A stretch of 24,612 nucleotides of DNA. Source: Botryllus schlosseri (lineage: Eukaryota; Chordata; Ascidiacea; Stolidobranchia; Styelidae). This document shows positions 10,168 to 19,999 of the stretch, piece after piece. A program made the translations under genes and the position numbers. The stretch's first letter is position 1. The number at the start of each line of letters is the position of its first letter. The notes below the pieces were generated by a model. It was not told the origin of the DNA, did no database searches, and saw nothing but the letters and a program-made list of their open reading frames with translations. The stretch lies in the NCBI GenBank assembly GCA_000444245.1, contig ATSW01029474.1, positions 1 to 24,612 of the forward strand, written 5' to 3'.

Positions 10168-10465
10168 CACCACGTTGATCCACGGCTACAATGTTTTTCA
10201 CTTAATCGCGCACTGGAGCTCCCTATGATTTAGGAATGTAGGATTTTGTCGATGAAAGTACGATGTATTTCTCATGGTACGCTATAGTATACGCGTAGCG
10301 CAAAAATTGGGAATTCATACCTATTTTCGCTAGGAATGTGCCACGTTGATACACGGCTACAATGTTTTAACGTATACAATCGTGCAATGGAGTCACCCTC
10401 TGCATAAAAATGAATTGTTGGATGAAATCCAGATGTATTTCTTATGATACACTGGTAGTATTATC
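10168..10465. repeat. Two-unit tandem duplication, period about 171 bp
   Basis: ccacgttgatccacggctac at 10170 recurs as ccacgttgatacacggctac at 10341. About 120 bp of each unit aligns, down to cgatgtatttctcatggtac and agatgtatttcttatgatac (offset 170). The rest of the first unit has no clear counterpart. Two units only, so it is not a satellite array within this window, and it is not related in sequence to the similar-period duplication near 775-1115. Confidence 0.7.
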
Positions 10466-10469
10466 TGGA

Positions 10470-10795
10470 TAGATCAAATCTACATGGCACGCCCTGGCAG
10501 TTAACCATGTAGCGAAGCTTAAATATACTTGTGACGGATAACATTTCTTTCACTGTAAATCTACGGGCGTACAATAAATGTATTTATGAGATTTCCATCG
10601 TAGCGTGGGGTGTAAAGAAGTAAACGTAACTTTTAGGCATCAAATTGTGCTGGTACAGTGCACACCCATTCCAATGGGTGAAAATATGTCGCATACCAAT
10701 CTTTATGGAGATATCTCCCATGGGTGTAGTGGATTGCGATTTCGTGCACCGCACCAATAACCCCCCAAAAGGTGGTACACTTCAAGTCACTATAC
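10470..10795. other. No gene; small inverted repeats
   Basis: Contains acccatt-cc-aatgggt (10664-10679) and, 40 bases on, another cccatgggtg, so several short overlapping hairpins are possible. No element boundaries can be defined. Confidence 0.4.
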
Positions 10796-11073
10796 TACCC
10801 TGGCTTATTTCTCAATAAGAGATGGTGTATTTGACTCTTTTTGACCCAATGTAACGGCGTGAAAGCAGAATTCGGTACGTGAAAGTACTGTTTACCTGAC
10901 CTACGATAGGGTGAAAATCGGTGAAATACACGATTTTCGTTTACATTGTTCAGTGTATGTTCGATTTCCCCGTGAATAGTGTCAGTTGATTTGATTTGCA
11001 CACCAAGCAATGGCGGAAATCGGTGAAATACACGATCTTCATTGATATTGTACTTGCTTGCTGTTAAAAACAT
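10795..11073 (-). other. ATG open frame with a 34-codon tandem repeat
   Basis: A 92-codon frame starting at a true ATG. A 102-bp tandem duplication keeps the frame, giving NINEDRVFHRFPP and, 34 residues later, NVNENRVFHRFSP. Over the 13 repeated codons most changes are silent or conservative. There is no signal peptide or recognised domain, and the second half of each unit has diverged beyond recognition. A duplicated non-coding block whose period happens to be a multiple of three would look the same; I do not call it a gene. Confidence 0.2.
10910..11060. repeat. Tandem duplication, period 102 bp
   Basis: aaatcggtgaaatacacgat at 10915 recurs at 11017, followed by ttc.tt.a.attgt in both. Only about 40 bp of each unit is clearly alike. 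Confidence 0.65.
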
Positions 11074-11079
11074 ATTACA

Positions 11080-11880
11080 TGCTTCTCCGTATAAATATTA
11101 GTACCGAAGATTGATCTCAAACCAGACTGGTCGCGCGTAGGTAGATCGTTCATCCGAACATTAAATTAATACGGAGCATGTTTTGACAAAACTTGTCTAA
11201 CACAATATCTAAACTGATTTGAACTTCGTAATTTGTTTGCGACAGCGTTTTAGAAACATGTTACTTTACCGCGGTGTCAATTTCACTATAATGAAAGGTC
11301 TGTATTTCTCCAGCATGAAGTACATATATAGAATTACGCTTGCCTTTTCACTTGGTGTTGTGAGTAAAAATAATTCACATAGTTCAAGGAGATGGGCACA
11401 GTATCCTTTTTCAGACCGCGGCCTTTGAACCTAATAAAGACGACTTGGTTGAAGGGCTATGTTTAGACCTTAAGATCATGTACCGTATATTTATTCGTGT
11501 TCGTATCCATGACGCCTAAATAACCTTCTACAACCTTCTTACATCCTGTCATTACATACCACACCTTTAAAGCGTGTAAAAATCTATAACGCCCTACAAC
11601 GTAGTGTGGTCCGATGTGAATGTGTCTTTTGAAACTATGTGATTGGAGGAAGCTCGCGTGAATCTGAATAAAACCTTTGTATGCATCAGTATGCGTGAGT
11701 TACTACATCGTGCAGAGCACGTGACTTCATTACCGCCAAATCAAACGGGTCGATTCTGGCAGGATTTTGCATTATGCATTATGTATATGCTTCATCTAAC
11801 AAACAGCAGGTGTTAATGATATGCCGTCTATATATACGTCCATTCTTATCCATGATATCGCCACATGGCGTGGTTAACCT
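11080..11880. other. No recognisable feature
   Basis: No repeats shared with the rest of the window, RNA genes or open frames above 70 codons with an ATG. Confidence 0.5.
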
Positions 11881-11881
11881 T

Positions 11882-11960
11882 CAGAGGTGTTCAATAACGA
11901 AGTACTTTTGCTTTTTTGTAATTCTCAAATAGATTTTGCGCCATCTGAAAAGTGATCGCG
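11882..11960 (+). repeat. Family B repeat, copy B3
   Basis: Head cagaggtgttcaataacgaa followed by gtacttttgctttttt and attctcaaat, matching B2 over about 55 bp before similarity fades. Confidence 0.55.
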
Positions 11961-12020
11961 ACCACTAGCTCCTTGTTTACTCTTCTTCATAGTCCAATAT
12001 GGTATATCATAGCTATGAAT

Positions 12021-12096
12021 CAATTGAATTATATATTCAATATGAATATGTTATTCAAATGTATATTGAAGTTCTGTACCTCCAAGAAGCTCTTTA
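12021..12096 (+). repeat. Fold-back family A, outer right end only (A2)
   Basis: attcaaatgtatattgaagt, then tctgtacctccaagaagctct, is the best-preserved outer end of family A. It is preceded by a short locally palindromic attcaat/attgaat patch rather than the full arm, so most of the element is missing. Confidence 0.6.
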
Positions 12097-12099
12097 GCT

Positions 12100-12955
12100 A
12101 TGCATCACTAAAAGGACAGCCGAAGTGCTGACTGTAATACCGTAAACCAGTGGTACGCATCAAGTATGCGTAACCACTAACCAGCCATAAGCCGACACTT
12201 CAATAGCACTGAATGAATCGCGAACTTTCTCACGACTTTATCTAGCCCGCTATCACTCTTACTCATAACATTGGGCCAAGATACTTTATCTGCGTGGCAA
12301 CCCGTATCGCCACTCGCGACACCAATCGAGTTTTGGTCACAAACAAAAAGGCGACCTTTGCTTACACGCCAAGGCGAGAGCGCTATTGAGATTATGAGGG
12401 GAAAGAACTGGCTCTTTAAAGCTGCCCCGTTTCAGGATGTATGCCAGAAACAGCTGCTTGGCGACTGTTTTGGTACGCGTTGTGATGTATGATGGATACC
12501 AGTAACTTAAATGATGTGTTAACTAAATATTACCTAAATGGTTCCTGTGTGTGCGATAAATGTGGAATGTTAAAACCTCACTTTATGCTACCGGTTTCAC
12601 ACGACAGTATTATAGTCACACCGTTGTAACTCATGCCGTATTGGCTTTCTAGCATAGGTGATCAAACTGATCATGGTCAGTAACGAATTACGCCTGCTGT
12701 TTGGGACTAATCACGTCGGTTATAACTTTATACTTCCTATACTTACACACGTGGATATCATTTTGATAACTTCCATTTCTATCTGGCAGTTCTTTTGGAA
12801 AAATAACTTACTTTTTAAGATTTGGGTACAAAGAACTTAAGCGATGAGTTTGTATCACTTTTGTGAGCGAAAATGCCATACGAACCGCGCGTTAGATGAC
12901 CTCCGTATCATAGTAACCGAACATGTTCTCGAATACTGTACCTATTCGTAGTGTC
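12100..12955. other. No supported gene
   Basis: Holds a well-formed hairpin at 12149-12178 and two plus-strand open runs (12271-12492 and 12658-12840) without motifs. The second begins at GTG. No dispersed repeats seen. Confidence 0.5.
12149..12178. repeat. Hairpin, 12-bp stem with one bulged base
   Basis: agtggtacgcat, loop caagt, atgcgtaaccact. All twelve base pairs are Watson-Crick, with a single extra A on the 3' side. It is isolated and has no T-run or known RNA family context. Confidence 0.6.
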
Positions 12956-12959
12956 ATTC

Positions 12960-13247
12960 GTACTTAAATCTCACAAGTAGCCTTCTCAGATTAACATCGA
13001 AAATTATGCGGCCCCTCGACCATTTCTATAGATTTCGAAACTATTTACTTGAGCACTTTTCAGATCTTTCATCTTCGACCTCCACTTGAAGTAGTTTTGA
13101 TATATATTGGGAATTATTTTGGACAAAAACTAGGCATTGAATACTTGTTTAACCAATTGGAAATCGCTATATGTAGGCTGAAATTTGAGTCGTTGCATCT
13201 ACTTCTACTTGACTAGCAATGTTGAATGACTTACTGGCCACCTACCG
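12960..13247 (-). repeat. Family B repeat, long antisense copy (B8)
   Basis: On the minus strand it starts near 13247 with ggtaggtggcc, continues caagtagaagtagatgca, then reads atgaaagatctgaaaagtgc, tcaagtaaatag, tttcgaaat and gaggggccgcat. The same order occurs in copy B5 (tgaaagttctgaaaggaatt, caagcaaatga, ttgaaattt, tggggcgcatg), which sets the family length at about 280 bp or more. A shorter part of this body is also in B4. Confidence 0.6.
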
Positions 13248-13249
13248 AT

Positions 13250-13800
13250 GTCTATTTTCTCATTCAATCACTTTTCCTGAGTTGCCCCAGAGTTTGCGTA
13301 TATCTCTAGCTGTATCTTCGCGAATCTAAAATTAGAACCACCATAGTTTGACCTCGTAAAAGTATACACATCGTATGATTGTCACATACCGCTGATGAAA
13401 GACTGTTTTAGTTACGCTCACTGCTCGACCGGGTCGTAGCAAGGGTCACCGCCCGCGTATCGTATCAAACAAATCGTGACGTAAGATCCTCACGTAGTTT
13501 TCCTGACGCGCACGATCGATTCTTCGCGGGGATTTGGGTTTCATGGTTTCGCCAATGGCTGATTTTCCAAACCAGTTTTAATGACTTCCAAACGTAATAG
13601 CGAGACGCAGATGTCTGTGGGGTAAGTGGGTGGGTCGTGGGTACAGGTTTGTTTTCGTGTAAACCAATTGATAGCTTTGCCGTTGATTGAGTCACTGCGT
13701 TGGTATTTCAAGGAGTTCCTTTAAAAGCATCGCGGTGTCTGCGGCATCAGCCACAACTATTCTCGTTTTTTGTAGTACTGATAATATGGTTTTAAATGTA
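13250..13800. other. No recognisable feature
   Basis: A 76-codon minus-strand open frame (13465-13695) has no recognisable motif. No repeats shared with the rest of the window. Confidence 0.5.
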
Positions 13801-13920
13801 AAAGACTCTCGGAGGTACAGAACTGTCAGTATACAATTGAATGATATAGCCATATTGAAATAGACCGGAATATTTTCGCGTGTAATCGTCAGTAACTAGT
13901 AGAATTGGGAAGAACATTGA
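13801..13920 (+). repeat. Fold-back family A, solo left arm (A4)
   Basis: gactctcggaggtacagaac marks the outer end, followed by tatacaattgaatgatat, catattgaaatagacc, attttcg, taatcgtcagtaactagtag and aattgggaagaacattg. It is the reverse complement of the arm at 7341-7480. A short tattcatgtattcaaccctc stretch after it might be a collapsed remnant of the right end. Confidence 0.65.
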
Positions 13921-14029
13921 ATACTATTCATGTATTCAACCCTCAAGATTACCGGACCGCAATCTGACATATCACACACGCATCATTCATATTCATCACT
14001 ATAGTCGTTAGCTGTTCTTTCTTTCCCTC

Positions 14030-14100
14030 CGGTGTGCATGCCTCATATTTGCATCGCCTAAGCCCAGGTTGGTGTCCGATTTCAAAGAATACTCCAAGTC
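14030..14100 (+). repeat. Family H repeat, copy H2
   Basis: Matches the reverse complement of 1481-1553; see that copy for the shared blocks. No terminal repeats or target duplications can be defined. Confidence 0.5.
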
Positions 14101-14104
14101 GTTT

Positions 14105-15210
14105 CGATACCTTCCTATATTTTCACGGCATCGAAGTCATGTGGTGTTATGAAATGATAAAATGAATACTAAACTGGCACTGATACTGATCAATTAAATT
14201 TAAAATGATTGGAAGATGCATAGATTCCGAAAATACTACCAGGCAGATCAACCTAAGTGATGTAATAGTACCTCTAGCAGACATTCGTTTGATCACATAA
14301 TCCCGTGCCATATCTGTTCAAGTACCGGGTCCGTTTTTTATGGCAATATTGCGTCATGAGTTTGGAAATACGTTTTATCGATTCTCAATAAACAGGCGTA
14401 TTCACACCACATGCCAGCTCCCACCGATGTAAAATTCTAAAAACAACTGAGAGCGATTTCATTTCTTGATCAAATATTGCAGTATTGGGGAGTCCTAGGT
14501 ATCTTGATGGTGTGGTACCGAAATTTCGCTCCTAACTAAACATTATTCATCCACGGAAATATAAAAACAACAATTATTTCTTGAGCAAACATAAGTGTAC
14601 CGAATTTAGCCCACATCTTTTATCCAAAATTGGCTTAGTGCAGTGCTAACGCCACTACATTTGGACGATTTTTTCTGACCAATCATCGTATCGCTCTGCT
14701 ATTCTATGGTGAAGAATAGTTATAGTTACCGATAAATTTACCCATACATGGATACACCACATGCCATATTTTTGTCTTGTCGTTCGGTATCAACAGTGAT
14801 GCCAGAGCTCATTTTGAATTCGGCATGGTTTATGCAAGCTTCAGTTGCTGTATTTACCACGCCTCACGCTTTACCAAGAACATCTCACACAGTTCCATGC
14901 TTCATCGACTCGGATCTAACGAATCCGGTATAATTTTGACAGATGGACCGCAAATAGGGTGTGATCATTGCTTTGATACACTTGACAGGACACCGTGGAA
15001 TTTCGTATGAATTCTATGGGTTTTAAAGCGTATTGCCTTAAAGACGACTCCGATTGCCTTTGATAACTTGGATGATTACGGAGTGAATAAAACCGAGATA
15101 AATGTGTTCGATGGAGCGTAAGTTGTTTGTACCATGACATCACTGCCGGAAATTGTAATTGTGGGTTTAATTTACCACTGCCACTAGCATACACATTTGG
15201 TGTAGAATCT
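14105..15210. other. No supported gene
   Basis: Two overlapping plus-strand runs (14748-14933 with ATG, 14777-15010 with TTG) and a minus-strand frame (14916-15194) occupy the same bases, as expected for chance frames. No repeats shared with the rest of the window. Confidence 0.5.
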
Positions 15211-15215
15211 TCACC

Positions 15216-15560
15216 ATGTTATTTGCCAATTTATTTGCAAATCAATACCATATATTACCAAAAGATAATTGAGCGAAACGTAATAATATAAGCAAGGTAC
15301 AGGCGGGCCGAGCCACCTAGCCCAGGCATCTTACAACATGTAGAAGGAGTAACACTAAAAACTGTAGGTAAACTACAAACATACGGTGGCAGAGAGAGAA
15401 AAAACACAGCACCACGTATATATATATATCATCTTTCAATTAAATAAAAGGGCAAAGAAAACAGGAAACAAAAGAACACCAAGATAATCAGTTTTGGGCC
15501 CCTGATAAGCGCCACCAGCGTGGGCGGTAGTGGGCGTCTTCGAGCGATAGCCCGCGACGT
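15216..15560 (-). mobile_element. Probable LINE (non-LTR retrotransposon) 3' tail
   Basis: On the minus strand the segment runs from GC-rich sequence (gggcccctgat... complement) through pyrimidine-rich stretches (tttttctctctctgccacc) to a GC-rich block (ggctaggtggctcggcccgc), then an A+T-rich end with gcaaataaattggcaaataa, two imperfect copies of an 11-12 bp unit that include AATAAA. A GC block followed by short tandem repeats is the usual build of LINE 3' untranslated regions (CR1/L2/RTE types). No reverse transcriptase is present. A host gene 3' UTR is the alternative. Confidence 0.35.
15417..15429. repeat. Short (TA)n microsatellite
   Basis: Thirteen bases of alternating T and A inside the probable LINE tail. 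Confidence 0.85.
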
Positions 15561-15600
15561 GCACTAACTAACTAAACCACGTGCACTAACTAACTAAAAT
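15557..15600 (+). repeat. 22-bp direct repeat, 2 units
   Basis: Two adjacent units share acgtgcactaactaactaaa and differ only in the last two bases. Each unit itself contains an (acta)3-type run. The near identity points to a recent duplication. Confidence 0.9.
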
Positions 15601-15788
15601 TAAATGAATGAAGTAAGGTCTATGGTCCTTTGGCCATTGCAAATACAATTTAGCGGTAATTTGAGAGCAGAGAGTAAAAAAGACAGTACAAAATAGCACA
15701 ATGCAACGCATTGATAATTTTCAATTTTGAATCTAAATCCTGAATATTAATGCCAGATCTTGAAAATTTTCAACTCACTTTAAGTAAA

Positions 15789-16030
15789 CAATTGAATAGT
15801 ATATTCATATTGAAATGAACCCGAATTTATTCGACTGACACTCGTCAGGGGCAATCGCCAGCTACTACTATATCTTGTGATACGATTGTTGATATACAAT
15901 GTTCATTCCAATTCTCTACTAGTTGCTGACGATTACCCTTGACGTGCTGCAGCCAAATATATTCGGGTTCATTTCACACTGAAGACACTATTCAATTGTA
16001 TATTGAAGTTCCGTAACTCCAAAAAGCTCT
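15789..16030 (+). mobile_element. Fold-back family A, two-armed copy (A3)
   Basis: The left arm begins caattgaatagtatattcat and the right arm ends as its reverse complement. Over the outer 42 bases the arms agree at 36 positions. The right arm then carries the family's outer end (tatattgaagtt..gta.ctcc..aagctct), which is missing or strongly altered on the left. The arms continue inward through the gacactcgtca.ggg.aatcg.cag blocks to a short spacer near 15880-15900. No coding capacity; a MITE-like fold-back element. Confidence 0.7.
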
Positions 16031-16034
16031 GCAC

Positions 16035-17490
16035 TTTAAGAATAAGGTAACCTCGACTCCTAAATTTATATATAATGACTGCAGTCATGAAGGAGTGGAA
16101 GCCCGGATGTAATGGAGATTTAACTTGTAACCGAACCCTTGATCATGTCTCGCACACTATAGCCCTGCGATGCGTTCCGTTACCTGGGATGGACAAACTG
16201 TATTAGCTGTGTGACGTAAGCAAGAGAGATAATGGGCGGGTTACGTATTCAAATGTTCGCATATTTAGATCCGGTATTTGCTCTCACAGAGATGTATTTG
16301 CCAACTTATCTTCAAGTGCGTCATTAATTTCCTATTTCAGCGTATCAAAGGGATGCCATTCGTTATTATAAATCTGCAATATCAGTGTAACCTATTCATT
16401 TTGTATAGGTTAAGTCGCTTGTAATCGATGATACATTTCTATCCGTCACGTTTATCGATCATTGTGATAGTGGCATTGCATGTTGCATAACACCAAATCA
16501 TTATGATAGAGAGAAACGTATTTGACATTTTCGAATCTAAATAGAGATCTTCTTTAATATTATATTCAAATCTTAGTCTGTAGTGACCATAAATTGGTGT
16601 CATATATTTTGCCGGTTGTAACTTCAGGAATACAATCCTACGCTGAAATTTTCAGATTTCTGAAACCAGATTCCAAATCCGTACCTCCCTCTTATCATGC
16701 GTGAATGCTGTTTGGCACGATCACGTTGGAAATGTTGGCAGGCGTAAAGTTTTCTTTGCCTCTGCTGCGAATTCCATTGCGCACACGTCGATTACATCCA
16801 TGGTATGACAAGTCACAGGAAATTGATATTTTGGAGCTTTTCTCGACCTCATTCACGGAGTCAATTTCAGCGTAATTATTAATAGGTTGCTTGTGAAACT
16901 CTATATTCTTGCTATCTTGTTCTGCAGCCTAGGAACTAGTGGTTACTGTCGTATCGACTTGATCTAACCAACTCTGTTAACAAAACCTTGGTAAACGAAA
17001 GCAACGTCAAATTATTTCATAATATGAAAACACAACGCTTGTATTTAAACATGATCCCGCCAGACATACCTTCCACGCGCTATTGTTATTGTCTGTAATT
17101 ACGAGACGTAATCAACCACTATGACTGCGTAATGGCACATTACAGCGTAACAACACAACCCAGACTCGCAGCAGTGTGACTATTATCGTAATAATTTGGA
17201 AGTTCCATCGCTCCGTGCGGTTTTGAAAGTCGCCACAGACCACGCATCGTGTTGAAGCGGTGAAACGCCGGATTAAAGCTTGATTAAGGCTATTGGAAGA
17301 CCTGGATTTAAGGTCTATTGAGGTTTAACCGCGTATCCCAGTGGCGCCGAGTAGACGTTTACATGGTATGATTCCTCCGTCTACGCTATTATGGTGGGCA
17401 TTGCTTTCAACAAGGGCGAGGATTAAACTGTCACCCGTGATCGTTTCTTGAGATTTGCCTGTACCGTATACTATGGCTTTGTTTCGCTTG
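16035..17490. other. No recognisable feature
   Basis: A+T-rich sequence without shared repeats. The only open frame of note is a 76-codon minus-strand run that enters the 68-bp tandem duplication downstream. Confidence 0.5.
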
Positions 17491-17626
17491 CGTAGTGTTT
17501 TTGCAACAGAGGATGAATTGATGATATACCATAAAAGACATAACGGATAGCACAAACCCGTAGTGTTTTTGCAACAGCGGATGAATACTAAATATATGCC
17601 CTAACACGCCTAACGGGTAACCTAAA
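17491..17626. repeat. Tandem duplication, period 68 bp
   Basis: cgtagtgtttttgcaacag at 17491 recurs exactly at 17559, followed in both by ggatgaat and later by a taacgg..a.c..aaac block. The units are clearly alike over their whole length, with scattered substitutions and a one-base length change. Confidence 0.8.
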
Positions 17627-17768
17627 CGTTAAGCTTTGATGATAAAATCAATCTCTCTGGCCACTGTACCGGGGTATCGACGAAATTAAAGTTAGAGGTA
17701 ACGAATAGTTACCCATTACAGTAAACGCGATGAATTCTCACGAATAAATGAAAGCATTGGCCTCTTCG

Positions 17769-17890
17769 CAGAGTTGGTCAAAGTATTCAACGTTACCGCT
17801 CAAGCAGATGTACCATTTTCAAAGATATGTCAAAACTACTTCATGTAGAAGTAGAAAATAATGACCTGAAAGTAAGTATATTCAGAGACG
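17769..17890 (+). repeat. Family B repeat, copy B4
   Basis: The cagagttggtcaaagtattc head is followed by atgtcaaaactacttcatgtagaagtag (in pieces) and aatgacctgaaagt. The second half matches the middle of antisense copy B8, so the element has lost an internal part. Confidence 0.55.
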
Positions 17891-17894
17891 AGAC

Positions 17895-18535
17895 TTGGTA
17901 GATTGGTCAGATACCCTTTGAAATTAACGGAACATAACCAATGACTATAGGGCCAGTTTTTGCAACTTTTTTACCGATTTTTTGCCGATTTCTCAAGCAA
18001 CTAACTAAATGTAAATAGATCGCTTGATTATGTCACTGTCGTTTAAATTGGAGGTCCTTTCTGATTTGACGTATATTCAGATAAGACCGCCGAAAATTAT
18101 CTTTCCACTGGGTCAATATTTTCAGGCTATTGATTTTTGTTGAAGTCGCTAACACATAGTTTTGCTACATTGCCTTGGATACGGATCGATTCGAGTATAT
18201 CATAACCTAATAATTTCAAGGAACCTGTCCATAAATGCAACTTTTTCGTGCAAATTTTCTGAATAACACATGCAACTTTTAACTGCAACTTACCACGGAT
18301 TTGACTGCAACAACAACTTTCCCTACCAATTACACTACACTACAATTTTCGATATTATACCCACATACCCTGATGCAGGGCACTTTTGCCCAGCTGTCAT
18401 GACAATTCTACTCAATCATGTGACGCAAGGAAAGGCCAAAACTACTTTCAAACTTATCAATATCCAAAGTGTATAAATCAAAAAAATTTTGCACATATAA
18501 ATTATCAAGTATAAGTGGTAGTAGCCAATAAACAT
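17895..18535. other. No gene; scattered 'tgcaactttt' words
   Basis: The decamer tgcaactttt or a close variant occurs near 17957, 18236 and 18272, with tgcaactta at 18285. The spacing is irregular, so this is not a tandem array. Open frames here are shadows of low-complexity sequence. Confidence 0.4.
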
Positions 18536-18592
18536 AACGTGTGAGAGTGCTCGGAAAAAAAAGTAGAAGTACTTCGTTACTATAATCGAATC
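18535..18592 (-). repeat. Family B repeat, antisense fragment (B7)
   Basis: On the minus strand agtaacgaagtacttctacttt at 18582-18561 equals the head of B2. The flanks diverge quickly. Confidence 0.5.
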
Positions 18593-18599
18593 TGCCTGT

Positions 18600-19312
18600 T
18601 TCTTTAGTTTGTGAAGCGTGATCAGAAAAAGGTGCGTATTTTCCTCCTCTCGTCTTGAAATTTTGCTGAAAAAAATGCCTAGAAATGTGTACAGAATCAC
18701 TTCGTCCGAATCGGATTAGAGTCGTTCGATCGTGAATTATTCGAATCGGTTCCGCGAATGGGGCGAGAGATGTGAAAATTCGTGACTCGCGACGGGCAAA
18801 TATTTCGGTAATGATTGGGCGTGTTCCAATTTTCAAAGTTTAGTAAAAATCGTTAACCATCAACAGTTGCCGATAGGCTACGCCCATGATTCGATTACCG
18901 AATTCTTAACGCGCATCCCAATTCATCAAATCTCACGCGTGTTTGAGATGTATGGTACTACACATTCCATTGACAGCCTTCAAACATTCGGCGTTATTAG
19001 TTTAAGTATAATAGAACACTATTTCATCATCTGACACCGTAACTGTCGACGTGAATGATTTATCTCGCGCCAAACGGCATTTGTGACAAACAAGCCGTTA
19101 ATCGGTAAATGATTCGACACGTCATAGTATTTACGAGCGTGCAAATATAGGTGGGAAGCGGGCGTGTTTCGTGGCGCGGTGCAGTAAATGACAAATTGAT
19201 AGACTGTTGATGACTGTGTGACTAAATCGTCTGCCGTATCGGTTTGCATGTAAATGTGTGATAATCTCCCGTCTGTTTCAAGGTTCTTTCCTACAGCTGT
19301 AAGATTATTTCC
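18600..19312. other. No supported gene; CpG-rich patch near 18700-18810
   Basis: A minus-strand open run of 142 codons (18408-18836) crosses this patch and the B7 fragment. It starts at TTG, has ATG only at its very end and shows no domain, so I leave it out. The patch is richer in CG dinucleotides than its surroundings; nothing else is visible. Confidence 0.4.
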
Positions 19313-19314
19313 GA

Positions 19315-19552
19315 ATACAATTGAATAGTGTATACGTATTGAAGTAATCCATGATTTTCGGGTGACACTCGCCAGGGGGAATTCATCAGCAAGGAGTAGT
19401 TAATTTAAAGGAACATTACATATCAACAATTATATATCTGTACTATAGTTGCTAACGATCACCCTGGCCAGTGTCAGCCGAAAATATTCCGGTTTATTTC
19501 AATGCGAATATATTATTCAATAGTATATTTAAGTTCTGTACCTCAAGAATCT
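19315..19552 (+). mobile_element. Fold-back family A, two-armed copy (A5)
   Basis: The left arm (atacaattgaatagtgtata... to about 19410) and right arm (from ctatagttgctaacgatcac near 19444 to tctgtacctcaagaatct) are inverted copies separated by a short A+T-rich spacer. The blocks match A3 in order, with independent small changes. As in A3, the left outer tip is shorter than the right one. Confidence 0.7.
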
Positions 19553-19840
19553 TTTCCACACTATTTCCGTTCATATCGGCACGGCCATCATATTCAGATT
19601 CGGGAAAAAATCAATTCTATTGAATCATTTAAATATTCACCGTTGCCACTTGAAAATCAGGATATCCGCTTTGGCGAACTCCGAACACGGTCGCGCAGAT
19701 ATCCTGAGAACACTGAACAAAAATATCAGAGCAAAGTCATGCAATCATTCCCACGATATATATTCAACGTTGTCTCGAGGGACATCAATATTAATGTGAG
19801 TGTACTTCCATTCTTTGTTGGTTATTGTTAGGGTTTGAAG

Positions 19841-19974
19841 AGACTCTTGGAGGTAGAGAACTTCAATATACAATTGAATGATATATCCACACTGAGATAA
19901 ACCCGAACATTTTCGGCTGACTCTCTAGTCGGGGGTAATCGTCAGCAACTAGTAGAGAATTGAGAAGAACACTG
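19841..19974 (+). repeat. Fold-back family A, solo left arm (A6)
   Basis: agactcttggaggtagagaa, cttcaatatacaattgaatg, a gagataaacccgaacattttcgg block and gtaatcgtcagcaactagtag, then agaattgagaagaacactg. This is the best-preserved left outer end and shows the tip that A3 and A5 have lost. Family E copy E2 begins directly after it. Confidence 0.7.
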
Positions 19975-19999
19975 GGTTTGGCAAAATCGTCTGTGTGAT

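Noticed and set aside
5799-17835. Shared 15-base word ttcaaagatatgtca at about 5799 and 17818
   Set aside because: The flanks do not align and the two loci belong to different families (E and B); probably coincidence.
17957-18292. tgcaactttt words as a tandem array or regulatory cluster
   Set aside because: Irregular spacing and low complexity; no consistent unit.
18408-18836. 142-codon minus-strand open run, among the longest in the window
   Set aside because: It starts at TTG, has ATG only at its very end, crosses a family B fragment and shows no domain. Runs of this size are expected by chance in about 25 kb of this composition.
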